DNA of 64,000 nucleotides, from assembly GCF_014698735.1 (NCBI RefSeq), contig NZ_JACJTQ010000018.1:1-64000 (forward strand), in the 5' to 3' direction. Shown piece by piece: positions 46,355 to 54,350 of the stretch (the stretch's first letter is position 1; every line of letters starts with the position of its first letter). The DNA is from Anabaena catenula FACHB-362 (GTDB lineage: Bacteria > Cyanobacteriota > Cyanobacteriia > Cyanobacteriales > Nostocaceae). The notes under the pieces were generated by a model, which made no database searches, had not been told where the DNA came from, and saw only the letters and a list, made by a program, of their open reading frames with translations. The translations under genes were made by a program, and so were the position numbers.

Positions 46355-47992
46355 CTAATCATGGGTTGCACCTAACGGCATAATAGCACCAGTAAGATTT
46401 GTTTTATATAGATTTGCTCCACTAATATTTGCGTCTTTTAGATTTGCTTTTTCTAGGTTGGCATGACTCAAATTTGCACCACGCAAGTCGGCTGAAGTTA
46501 GGTTAGCTGCATCTAATTTTAAAGCCTGGAAAGATGCCCCACACAAGTTTGATTTACTTAAATTAGCACCACTAAAGTTACCGCTAAGGCTAACACCAAC
46601 CAAGTTTACTCCACTAAGATTTGCACCACAGAGATTTGTTCCACTATCAAATTTTATGCTTGTTAAATTTGATCCAGACAATTCAGCAGCCGTTAGATTA
46701 GCACTATTTAATGCTGTTTGTATCAAATTTGTATTAATAAGGTTCGCAGCAGTTAAGTTAGCAGAAGATAGATTTGCTTCACTCAAGTTAGCAAACCTTA
46801 GATTTGCTTGAATGAGTTTTGACTCGATCAAATTTGCCTTAGTTAAATTTGCACTACTCAAGTTAGCCTGACTTAAATCTGTACCTTGCATATTAGTTAA
46901 TTCGAGGTTTGAATATGATAAATTAGCCCCAGTCAAATTAACTTGACTTAAGTCAGCACCAGATAAGTCAGCCTTTGCTAATGACGCACCTGGAGCAATT
47001 AAATAAGCACCTGTTTCAGAAACAAAATCTTTAGGAAAGATGGTTTGTGAATTGTAAATTGCTTTTTGGAGATTTACACCTTCAAGATTTGCATTTTCAA
47101 GATTCGCTTCCAACAGATTCGCACTACTCAAATTAGCGTTACTCAAATCTGATCCAATTAGCCTTGCTTTCCTCAAATTAGCGTTACTCAAATTGGCTCC
47201 ACTTAAGTGAGAACCAATGATGTCAATCTTATAAAGATGCGCTCCAGTAAGGTTTGCTTTTCTTAGTGTGGAATTTTCTAGACTGACTGAGTTTAGTTTA
47301 ATATTCTCAAAATTAGCATTATCAAAATTAGCTTGATTAAAACTGACATAGCTCATACTTTTACCACTCAAATCAACACCAGCTAAATTAATCCCAGTAA
47401 AATCTCTTTCTCCAGCTTCATACCTGCGCCAAAATTCCTCTGCACTAACAGGAATATCCTGATAATCTTCTTCGGCTGCATAAATCCTGTTCACTAACCA
47501 CATTATTCTCTCAATCTGAAATTCTAAGTTTTTGAAAGCATTGCTATTTTCTGTTTCTTCTGCAATTACATCAACTTCCTCGTCTTTCTCAATTTCATCA
47601 ATATCAACATTTTTAATAACAACTTCTTTTTCTATCAATACACCTTGACTTTCTTGCCGTTCCACTCTCTCAAAAAACTCCTTCACTATTTCTGCATCAT
47701 CTATAGTTTTAATGTCAGTTAAATTTTCACCCTCATTCAAATCTTCACTCATATCAGACGACTGATTTAAACACTGTTGCAACTCTGTCACTTGTGCAGT
47801 TAACTGGACTATCTCTTGTTGCATAGTTTGAATTTGATATAATTCAGGCCTATTATTAAACTCCTGTTTGAGTTCATCAAAATACTCTTTTAGCCAAGCA
47901 ATATTTTTTCGTCTGAGATTTTGCTCTGCTTCAACTTGAGAAATCCGATCTGCTAAAGATGCTAAATTGAGTTCTGAGTCAGAGGTATTCAT
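46355..47992 (-). CDS. Pentapeptide-repeat protein with coiled-coil N-terminus
   Basis: This 545-residue protein has residues 1-100 predicted coiled coil (SLADRISQVEAEQNLRRKNIAWLKEYFDELKQEF) and an acidic linker to about 165. Two long arrays of A(D/N)LxX pentapeptides follow (about 195-315 and 345-540), which would fold as right-handed quadrilateral beta helices. A short non-repeat insert (QTIFPKDFVSETGAYLIAPG) separates the arrays. Pentapeptide proteins are abundant in Nostocales; most have no known function. It is convergent with the AI-2E gene. Confidence 0.9.
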   Translation of the reverse strand: MNTSDSELNLASLADRISQVEAEQNLRRKNIAWLKEYFDELKQEFNNRPELYQIQTMQQEIVQLTAQVTELQQCLNQSSDMSEDLNEGENLTDIKTIDDAEIVKEFFERVERQESQGVLIEKEVVIKNVDIDEIEKDEEVDVIAEETENSNAFKNLEFQIERIMWLVNRIYAAEEDYQDIPVSAEEFWRRYEAGERDFTGINLAGVDLSGKSMSYVSFNQANFDNANFENIKLNSVSLENSTLRKANLTGAHLYKIDIIGSHLSGANLSNANLRKARLIGSDLSNANLSSANLLEANLENANLEGVNLQKAIYNSQTIFPKDFVSETGAYLIAPGASLAKADLSGADLSQVNLTGANLSYSNLELTNMQGTDLSQANLSSANLTKANLIESKLIQANLRFANLSEANLSSANLTAANLINTNLIQTALNSANLTAAELSGSNLTSIKFDSGTNLCGANLSGVNLVGVSLSGNFSGANLSKSNLCGASFQALKLDAANLTSADLRGANLSHANLEKANLKDANISGANLYKTNLTGAIMPLGATHD

Positions 47993-48151
47993 GAATTTTG
48001 CGCTAAATGTATTGTGCCTGTATTGATAGTTTTCCCAAAATTAAAGCTAGACTAACAAACACAGGATATACAGCAGTTTTCATATATTTAAACTACACCC
48101 TGAATTAATCCATATTCTTTGCGCCTTTGCGCCTTTGCGTGAGATATAAAA

Positions 48152-49321
48152 ATGCGAACCATTGCGGAAATTAACGAAAAAATCAACCAAAAACGCGCCG
48201 TAGTGTGGACGGTTGAAGAATTAAAAGCACGAGTTACAGAAATCGGTGTCACCAAAGCCGCTAAAGAAGTTGATGTTATTACCACCGGCACCTTTGAACC
48301 AATGGAGTCCAGCGGTGCAATTATTAACCTCGGACACACAGATCCACCCATCAAAATTCGGCGTTGCTGGTTAGATGGCGTGCCAGTATATCCCGGGTTT
48401 GGGGCTGTAGATTTATACTTAGGTGCTAGTTGTGGTGTAGAAACAATGGACGGAGAAGAACTCCGAGAACGTGGCGGTGGTCATGTCATCCAAGATTTAA
48501 TTGCAGGTAAATCCGTACAAGTACGAGCATTAGGACAAGTTACCGATTGCTACCCAAGAGCAACTTTTGAAACAACAGTTACTCGTGAAACTATCAATCA
48601 GTTTTATCTATTTAATCCGCGCAATCTTTATCAAAATTTTATTGTGGGGGTAAATGGAGGCGATCGCCCTCTTCACACTTATCTCGGATCTCTGCAACCA
48701 CGTTTAGGTAATGCAGTTTACTCTAACCCTGGTGCAATTTCCCCCTTACTGAATGACCCCGATTTACAACTTGTGGGGATTGGGACAAGAATATTCTTAG
48801 GTGGTGGAATTGGTTATGTAGCTTGGGAAGGTACGCAGCACTTCCCTTTACAAAAGCGGTTAGCTAATCGCACACCTATTGGACCCTCAGCAACTTTAGC
48901 CTTAATTGGTGATGCCAAACAAATGGATGCCCGTTGGGTGCGGGGTTGTTACTTCAAAAGTTACGGGCCTTCCTTAATGTTGGGAGTAGGTGTCCCACTT
49001 CCCGTTTTAAATGAAACAGTAATTGAACGCTGCGCTGTCCAAAATAAAGACTTAGTAGCACCAATAGTCGATTTTTCCATTCCTCGTCGCGTCCGTCCCA
49101 CCTTTGGTTTAGTCAGTTACGCACAACTCAAAACTGGAAAAATCTCCATTGAGGGTAAAGCGGTGCGAGTTGCTCCTTTAGCCAGTATGTTTCTCTCACG
49201 GCAAGTTTCCTTAGAGTTAAAACAGTGGATTGAAGCAGGCACATTTACCCTTACAGAACCAGTTGCCCCCATTCCTATGGATCGGACTTTTTTACCCCAA
49301 GACCGTCGGACTGATTTTTGA
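48152..49321 (+). CDS. Homocysteine biosynthesis protein (HcyBio/DUF39)
   Basis: This 389-residue protein of the DUF39/HcyBio family has TIAEINEKINQKRAVVWTVEELKARV at the start, the cysteine-containing segments IRRCWLDGVPVYPGFGAVDLYLGASCGVE and RGCYFKSYGPSLMLGVGVPLPVL. Archaeal relatives take part in a route from aspartate semialdehyde and sulfide to homocysteine. The usual CBS or ferredoxin domains of archaeal forms are absent, as seems normal for cyanobacterial members. Complete single gene. Confidence 0.87.
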   Translation: MRTIAEINEKINQKRAVVWTVEELKARVTEIGVTKAAKEVDVITTGTFEPMESSGAIINLGHTDPPIKIRRCWLDGVPVYPGFGAVDLYLGASCGVETMDGEELRERGGGHVIQDLIAGKSVQVRALGQVTDCYPRATFETTVTRETINQFYLFNPRNLYQNFIVGVNGGDRPLHTYLGSLQPRLGNAVYSNPGAISPLLNDPDLQLVGIGTRIFLGGGIGYVAWEGTQHFPLQKRLANRTPIGPSATLALIGDAKQMDARWVRGCYFKSYGPSLMLGVGVPLPVLNETVIERCAVQNKDLVAPIVDFSIPRRVRPTFGLVSYAQLKTGKISIEGKAVRVAPLASMFLSRQVSLELKQWIEAGTFTLTEPVAPIPMDRTFLPQDRRTDF

Positions 49322-49341
49322 TCTTGGGGGGAGTATGTCAA

Positions 49342-50352
49342 CTACTCTTGGGTTGGTTTTGGCCGCTTTACAGGCTTAGGAAGAGGCGTTTTTGGTACAG
49401 GTTTAGACACCTCTGCTCGCGTAGCAGACGCAGCGGAGGGATCGCCGCTGGTTTTTTTGATCGGAAGTGGAGGCGCTTCCCCATTGCGTCTGGGAGGGAA
49501 TGGTCTTCTTCCACCACCACCACCACGGGGGGCGCTTCTGAATGGTGGTTTGCGTTTTTTGGGCAAATCAGCGATCGCTTCCGCATTTTCTACTACTAAT
49601 ACGTCCACTTCTCGCTTGACTTTGAAATCCCAAAACTTGCCTACAGCTTTGGTTGTCAGCACACCCCGCAGTTTCAACTTAAAATACTTAGGTTTATCAG
49701 TTGGCTTCCGTGGAGCTTGCTTAATTTTCACCACCAAACTCTTATCGTCAAAAGATTGGTAAACTACCTCACCACGTACAGAAAAATAACCATCTGGAAT
49801 TTCTGAGGATGGTTTTCGAGGTTCAGAAATTTCGTCGGGTTTCTGTAACTCTTGTGAACCCAAATCTTGGTGATCTTCTTCTAGGAAATGTTTAGCCAGA
49901 TTTTCTGGTTCCCACACTCCGACAATTTGGATGTGTAATGTGTCATTTTCTTGTCTGGTGCGGGGATAAACTACCCACAGATGTTCTGTTTCTAAGTCCA
50001 AGTGATTTTTGACCAAACTCATAATCCGCCCTAAGAGGACGGTATTGAGTTCTACACCATCGACAGTGAGCAATGTTCCTTGAGTAAATTGTTCACTGCT
50101 AGCAAAGTAGCGACCTCGGACTAATCCGATAGCTCGATACTGCATTGCTTCGCTGGGAGGTGGAATCGGTTGTTGCCGATGGGCTAAATTCCCATTTGAG
50201 TTATTATCACTAGGGTTAACTGGTAAATTATCAGGTTGAGAAGAATTAGCTGCTGCTGTTTTCACATGAGCGGCTAGGTCGATTTTAGTTGGAGCCTCTT
50301 TGGAGGCAGTAGTGTTAGCGGATTCAGGAGACGGCATCAGGTCGGAATTCAT
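49342..50352 (-). CDS. Conserved cyanobacterial protein with Pro/Arg/Gly-rich tail
   Basis: This 336-residue protein has a disordered N-terminus (1-70), a globular core of two parts (YRAIGLVRGRYFASSEQFTQGTLLTVDGVELNTVLLGRIMSLV and GYFSVRGEVVYQSFDDKSLVVKIKQAP...KLRGVLTTKAVGKFWDFKVKREVDVLVVE), and a basic Gly/Pro tail (about 265-336). The ATG at 50352 is chosen because AAGGAG lies before it. The tail includes a 14-residue stretch encoded by a palindromic repeat at 49410-49440. I know of no function; the basic tail suggests nucleic-acid contact. Confidence 0.72.
   Translation of the reverse strand: MNSDLMPSPESANTTASKEAPTKIDLAAHVKTAAANSSQPDNLPVNPSDNNSNGNLAHRQQPIPPPSEAMQYRAIGLVRGRYFASSEQFTQGTLLTVDGVELNTVLLGRIMSLVKNHLDLETEHLWVVYPRTRQENDTLHIQIVGVWEPENLAKHFLEEDHQDLGSQELQKPDEISEPRKPSSEIPDGYFSVRGEVVYQSFDDKSLVVKIKQAPRKPTDKPKYFKLKLRGVLTTKAVGKFWDFKVKREVDVLVVENAEAIADLPKKRKPPFRSAPRGGGGGRRPFPPRRNGEAPPLPIKKTSGDPSAASATRAEVSKPVPKTPLPKPVKRPKPTQE
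49410..49440. repeat. Palindromic repeat inside a coding region
   Basis: TCTGCT-CGCGT-AGCAGA hairpin is flanked by CCTC / GAGG arms. The repeat is read through in frame by the gene on the minus strand, adding residues SAASATRAEV and neighbours to its tail. Confidence 0.6.
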
Positions 50353-50731
50353 AAAAACTCCTTGCGGCGGAGACACATCCCATAATTGGGATTTTACAAA
50401 AGTAGTTGAAAAGAGCGTTTGTGCGGCTGATCAAAGTATATTTCCTTTTAATCTAGCCGCTCTAGAGCGCCCAGAGCGAACGGAAAGGCGCAAAATTTGG
50501 CATTTAGAGACTAAATGTGTAATTTAGCGCCTTGACACTAGTTTCGGAAGCATAGCATAGCTACAATTCTGAAGGCTCCTCCTAAAGTCATCAATCACTT
50601 TAGCAGCGTAGATAGTTATTTGTTATAAAATTCACAGTCTCATGACCGTATTCCGCAAAGTTTTAGAAATTTTTGACTTTGCGATCTGTGTAAATGTTAA
50701 TCTCGTGAAAATTCAGAAGAGGGAAAATATT
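50353..50731. other. Divergent spacer between proline-rich gene and TPR gene
   Basis: No gene is seen. CGCCCAGAGCGAACGG near 50468 is an isolated GC-rich patch. An ORF from an ATG at 50642 is in frame with the TPR gene, but its codons lack a ribosome-binding site. Confidence 0.45.
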
Positions 50732-51643
50732 GTGTCTCAACCGCGCAATCGGTGGATAATTCAGGTCGTGTTAGGTCTGGCAGTTTTGGCTTTTATTGGG
50801 GTTTCGATTTTACCCATAATTACGGCTTTCAACGATTCTGAATCGGTAGCCCAGAATACTACCAGCACCCCTAGCAGTTCTTCTGCATCTGATCAAAAGT
50901 CAAAACTGGCTGATCAAGTTCGGGGTTATGAATTAGTTTTGCAACGAGAACCAGAAAATCAAACTGCACTCAAGGGACTTTTAGAAGCAAGGCTGCAATT
51001 ACTTAGTCAACAAGGCAGAGGTGAAGTTAAACCAGCTGATATTCAAGCGGTAATTGAACCTTTAGAAAAGCTGGCTAAGTTGAATCCCCAACAAACAGAG
51101 TATGGTGTGTTATTGGCACAAGCGAAGCAGCAAATTGGCGATAAGGAAGGAGCAGCCCAAACATATCGCTCAATCTTAGCAACAAAACCAGGTGATCTCA
51201 AAGCTTTACAAGGAATGGTAAATCTCCAACTCAGTGAGAAACGCCCTGAAGCTGCTATTGGTTTGCTGCAAGATACTCTATCTGCTTCTACCCAAGCAAA
51301 TACAATTCAGGCTGGAAGTGTGGATGTAGTCGCTGTACAGGTGCTTTTGGGTAGTGTATACGCTTTTCAGAAAAACGATACTCAAGCTATCTCTGTATAC
51401 GACCAAGCAATTCAGAAAGATGCTAAGGATTTTCGTCCTGTGTTGGCAAAGGCTATGTTACTAAAAGAACAGGGCAAAGTTGATGAGGCTAAACCTTTGT
51501 TTGCAAGTGCCACTGCTTTAGCTCCTGCTCAGTATAAAGACGAGATTAACAAGGCAGCAGGATTACCGACTCCCAGCCCAGCAGTTTCTCCTACTTCTTC
51601 ACCAGAAACTACACCATCACCAGCAACAACATCCAGTCCATGA
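50732..51643 (+). CDS. Membrane-anchored TPR protein
   Basis: This 303-residue protein has one N-terminal membrane helix (WIIQVVLGLAVLAFIGVSILP), a Ser/Thr-rich linker, and TPR-like repeats (LADQVRGYELVLQREPENQTALKGLLEARLQLL; LAQAKQQIGDKEGAAQTYRSILATKPGDLKALQGMVNLQL; AIQKDAKDFRPVLAKAMLLKEQGKVDEAKPLF). A Pro/Thr/Ser tail follows. The GTG at 50732 is chosen because GAGGG lies eight bases before it; the upstream ATG would add 30 residues and mask the signal anchor. It is probably exposed to the periplasm or lumen. Confidence 0.82.
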   Translation: MSQPRNRWIIQVVLGLAVLAFIGVSILPIITAFNDSESVAQNTTSTPSSSSASDQKSKLADQVRGYELVLQREPENQTALKGLLEARLQLLSQQGRGEVKPADIQAVIEPLEKLAKLNPQQTEYGVLLAQAKQQIGDKEGAAQTYRSILATKPGDLKALQGMVNLQLSEKRPEAAIGLLQDTLSASTQANTIQAGSVDVVAVQVLLGSVYAFQKNDTQAISVYDQAIQKDAKDFRPVLAKAMLLKEQGKVDEAKPLFASATALAPAQYKDEINKAAGLPTPSPAVSPTSSPETTPSPATTSSP

Positions 51644-51693
51644 GGGAGAAGAGGAAAGGGAGCAGGGTGCGGGGTGCAGGGGAGAGGTATTTT

Positions 51694-51797
51694 CGTAATC
51701 GCTCAATAAATGGGGGCGAACTACCTGTTCGAGAACGATTTTACGCCATTTGAGCCTTGTCATTGAAAGATTTACCCCGGATTATTGAGCGGTTACG
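51694..51797. repeat. MITE-like inverted-repeat element
   Basis: Terminal arms CGTAATCGCTCAATAA (51694-51709) and TTATTGAGCGGTTACG (51782-51797) match at 15 of 16 positions, and GGGG/CCCC continues inward. The 104-bp element carries no ORF. G-rich heptamer runs flank it on the left (51656-51690) and C-rich ones on the right (51803-51835). Confidence 0.65.
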
Positions 51798-51846
51798 TAT
51801 TTTCCCCCTTGCTCCCCGCTCCCTGCCCCCCAGCTTCTTCTATCAC

Positions 51847-52470
51847 CTAATTTCCTTCTATGGCGGCGATGATACCGAAGAGAATAAATAAACAGCCGCC
51901 TATGAAGGTGATTTGTCGTTCAGATATCTTACCTGCTATTAATCTACCACCGATGACTGCGATCGCTGCACAAATTGCGTGTCCTAATATTGCTCCTGCT
52001 GTTACACCAATGGGATTATTACTGGCTGCTAGGGCTATTGTGGCTATTTGTGTGCGATCGCCCCACTCTGCTATAAATGTCAATACGAAAGATTTCAGTA
52101 ACATTGACCAAATGCTTTTTTGCTGACTGTCTAAATGCGCCTTTTCTACTGCTTCTTTTGCTTCTTCTATGACTTCTTCTTCAGCTTTAGCAGGCATTTT
52201 TTTAGCATCGTAGAGCAGTTTCAACCCAAAGGCAATAAACAAAGCTATTTCAGCATAATGAACATAAATTTCTGAGCCTTGTGTTAAAGCAGACAGCAAT
52301 TTCCCAAATATCACTGATAAAACTGTCATTGCTGCTAAAGCAGCTGTTACACCAACGAACACTACCCGTCGTGAGTGCTGCATTGACAAAATTACAGCGA
52401 TAAAAAAGGTTTTATCACCTAATTCGGAAATGGTAATTAGAACTAAACCTGCGGTAAAAGCTGTTAACAC
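51847..52470 (-). CDS. mnx: TMEM165/GDT1-family manganese exporter
   Basis: This 207-residue membrane protein has six predicted helices and two copies of the family signature: ELGDKTFF (about 16-23) and EWGDRTQI (about 134-141). The acidic residues bind Mn2+ or Ca2+. In cyanobacteria this family exports Mn from the cytoplasm to the thylakoid lumen (Mnx). An acidic-basic loop (AEEEVIEEAKEAVEKAHLD) joins the two halves. The start is GTG. A hairpin in the leader can pair the Shine-Dalgarno region. Confidence 0.9.
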   Translation of the reverse strand: MLTAFTAGLVLITISELGDKTFFIAVILSMQHSRRVVFVGVTAALAAMTVLSVIFGKLLSALTQGSEIYVHYAEIALFIAFGLKLLYDAKKMPAKAEEEVIEEAKEAVEKAHLDSQQKSIWSMLLKSFVLTFIAEWGDRTQIATIALAASNNPIGVTAGAILGHAICAAIAVIGGRLIAGKISERQITFIGGCLFILFGIIAAIEGN

Positions 52471-52476
52471 TCTCTC

Positions 52477-52511
52477 AAGCTCCTGAAGGATATTTTACCT
52501 GTGTGGAGCTT
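52477..52511 (-). promoter_or_regulatory. Hairpin over the mnx Shine-Dalgarno region
   Basis: On the minus strand AAGCTCC (52511-52505) can pair with GGAGCTT (52483-52477), which contains the GGAG nine bases before the GTG start. The 21-nt loop is A/U-rich. Masking of the site would limit translation. Confidence 0.45.
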
Positions 52512-52527
52512 CTAATGAGTGTTTAAA

Positions 52528-52576
52528 GACCTCACTGAAGCTCACACACTCTTTTGGTGTGAACTCAGTGAAGGTC
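52528..52576 (-). promoter_or_regulatory. Long hairpin in the mnx leader
   Basis: Arms at 52528-52547 (GACCTCACTGAAGCTCACAC) and 52557-52576 pair nearly throughout, with an internal mismatch at AGC/GT and one bulge. It lies 60 bases upstream of the mnx start. Confidence 0.5.
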
Positions 52577-52862
52577 TCGCTTTCAAATACTTTATTATTC
52601 GCCATCTGAACCAGGCTCATCGCCAGTATGTTGATTCAAATGTACTGGCTTTTTACGTCGCGCCAGCAGCTACTCCCCTTCTATTCGCTATAAATTATAC
52701 ATTTCTGTCGGTTAGGAGTCAAGGGTTTGGGAAATTAAGAGAAATGAACCGCGAAGGCGCGTTCACGTTCGCGGAGCGTGGCGTTAGCCATAGTGTCCCG
52801 TAGGGATAGAGCGCGAAGGTAAGAAGTTTAAGAGAGATTTTGCGTAAGTCCTGAATTGACTC

Positions 52863-52894
52863 TTGACATTTTACTCTCGTTTTGAGAGTATAGA
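52863..52894 (+). promoter_or_regulatory. Possible higBA promoter with operator palindrome
   Basis: TTGACA (52863-52868) and TATAGA (52889-52894) are separated by a 20-base gap, which is too long for a good sigma-70 promoter. The gap holds the inverted repeat ACTCTC-GTTTT-GAGAGT (52873-52889). Confidence 0.4.
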
Positions 52895-53010
52895 TACAGA
52901 ACGGTTCAGATAAAGTTGATAATTGAAATTCTTCTCAATAAGATAAGAATCAACCTTTTATCATCATTCCGAAAATTGAGGTTTTCGGTTAACATAACCG
53001 TATTGTCAGT

Positions 53011-53070
53011 CAAACCCTCTCAAACCCTCTCAAACCCTCTCAAACCCTCTCAAACCCTCTCAAACCCTCT
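53011..53070. repeat. Decamer tandem repeat CAAACCCTCT x 6
   Basis: Six perfect copies of CAAACCCTCT lie 60 bases upstream of the higB start, within the expected leader. The unit length is 10, unlike the heptamers elsewhere in the window. Confidence 0.95.
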
Positions 53071-53133
53071 CAAAAAAAGAAGGCAAATTTATGAAGTTAA
53101 TTACAAAACTTAGCAAACAAGGAAATTTTTTCA

Positions 53134-53427
53134 ATGCACTTTATTTCAAAACGCAACCTATGCGAAGATGCGGCAAAATATCCCGATCTCGAAAAACTAA
53201 TTAAAGGTTGGCAGACAACTGTTAAAAAAGCCGAATGGCAAAATTTAGAGGATGTGCGTAAAATTTATCGTGATGCTGAAGCAGTTGATGAGTTTACTAT
53301 TTTTAATATCAAAGGTAATAATTACCGTTTAATTGTAGGAATTAATTATGAAACCAAAAAGGTTTACTACAAATACTTGCTAACTCACGCCGACTACAGT
53401 AAAAATAAATGGAAAAATGACCCTTAA
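53134..53427 (+). CDS. higB: HigB-type toxin (mRNA interferase)
   Basis: This 97-residue basic protein matches the HigB_toxin family: CEDAAKYPDLEKLIKGWQTTVKKAEWQNLEDVRKIYRDAEAVDEFTIFNIKGNNYRLIVGINYETKKVYYKYLLTHADYSKNKW. HigB toxins cut mRNA on the ribosome and are neutralised by HigA. The gene order, toxin first, is that of higBA loci. The stop overlaps the antitoxin start by 11 bases, giving coupled translation. Confidence 0.9.
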   Translation: MHFISKRNLCEDAAKYPDLEKLIKGWQTTVKKAEWQNLEDVRKIYRDAEAVDEFTIFNIKGNNYRLIVGINYETKKVYYKYLLTHADYSKNKWKNDP

Positions 53428-53818
53428 TTTTGATAATCATGCTTATAGTCAATTACTTGCAGAAATCGCTCCTCAAGTAATTGAAACTGAAACTGAGTAT
53501 GAACGTCTTTTAAAAGTTGCAGAAAATCTAACTTTTAAAAAGAATCTTACTCCAGAGGAGCGAGTTTTAGATAAATTGCTTGTCAGACTAATTGAAGATT
53601 ATGAGGAAGAAAATTATCCAATGGATGAATCTACACCTCATGAAATATTACAACATATCATGGAATCTAGCGGAATTCGTCAAGCTGACTTAGTACGTAT
53701 TCTTGGTTCTAGCAGCGGTGTTGTTTCTGAAGTTGTCAACGGTAAACGTTCCATTAGTAAAGCACAAGCAAAAGCTTTGGGAGAATATTTTAAAGTTTCA
53801 CCCAGTTTATTTATTTGA
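53417..53818 (+). CDS. higA: HigA-type antitoxin with helix-turn-helix
   Basis: This 133-residue protein has an acidic N-terminal part (about 1-75) that would wrap the toxin, and a C-terminal Xre/Cro helix-turn-helix (HEILQHIMESSGIRQADLVRILGSSSGVVSEVVNGKRSISKAQAKALGEYFKVSPSLFI). HigA also represses its own operon, usually at a palindrome near the promoter. The start overlaps higB. The longer N-terminal domain is typical of the cyanobacterial COG5499-type antitoxins. Confidence 0.9.
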   Translation: MTLNFDNHAYSQLLAEIAPQVIETETEYERLLKVAENLTFKKNLTPEERVLDKLLVRLIEDYEEENYPMDESTPHEILQHIMESSGIRQADLVRILGSSSGVVSEVVNGKRSISKAQAKALGEYFKVSPSLFI

Positions 53819-53850
53819 AGTTTGGTTTTTTTAGGATGTTCAGGTTTTTT

Positions 53851-54350
53851 GTCAGAATCAGGATTTAAGGATTTTCAGGATTTTTATTGATTATTCAAAA
53901 ATACCAAAATATCATCTGTCTGAATCAGGATATCCAGGATTTAAGGATTTTCAGGATTTATATTGATTGATTATTCGAGAATACCAAGATATCATCTGTC
54001 AGAATCAGGATTTAAGGATTTTCAGGATTTATATTGATTGATTATTCAATCATCCCAAGATATTAAAGATTTACAATATTTTTATTGATGGATTATTTAA
54101 GAGGACTAATATATTAAGTAACATTTATTGTTGAAAATCCTGATTCAGACAATAATCCACATCCTGTAAATCCTTAAATCCTGGATATCCTGATTCTGAC
54201 AAAAAGAATATCTTGCAAATCCCTAAATCCTATAAATCCTGATTCAGACAATAATCCACATCCTGTAAATCCTTAAATCCTGGATATCCTGATTCTGACA
54301 ATTATTAAATTCTCTAAATCCTAAAATCTTGTAAATCCTGATTCAGACAA
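53851..54350. repeat. GAATCAGGATATCC repeat cluster between higA and miaA
   Basis: Three forward copies (about 53851-53884, 53918-53960, 53998-54030) face three reverse copies (about 54131-54201, 54225-54302, 54325-54350). The array can fold back on itself. It is the same family as 19862-20216. The last reverse copy includes the miaA stop codon (54343-54345). Confidence 0.8.

Larger units (their letters stand above)
52471..53133. other. Spacer with mnx leader hairpins, repeat patches and higBA promoter region
   Basis: From left to right: a hairpin over the mnx ribosome-binding site (52477-52511), a long hairpin (52528-52576), a GCGGAGCGTGGCG-type Nostoc repeat patch (52750-52818), a promoter-like region with a palindrome (52863-52894), and the decamer array (53011-53070). 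No additional gene is supported. Confidence 0.5.

Noticed and set aside
52471-52600. yybP-ykoY manganese riboswitch
   Set aside because: Context fits, but I cannot find the conserved loop sequences of that motif; only plain hairpins are seen.
52863-52894. Strong sigma-70 promoter for higBA
   Set aside because: The 20-base gap between the hexamers is too long; kept only as a possible regulatory region.
53011-53070. Possible CRISPR array
   Set aside because: It is a pure 10-bp tandem repeat without spacers.
53851-54350. Possible CRISPR array from regularly spaced repeats
   Set aside because: Copies change orientation, differ in length, and the sequences between them are themselves similar, not unique spacers.
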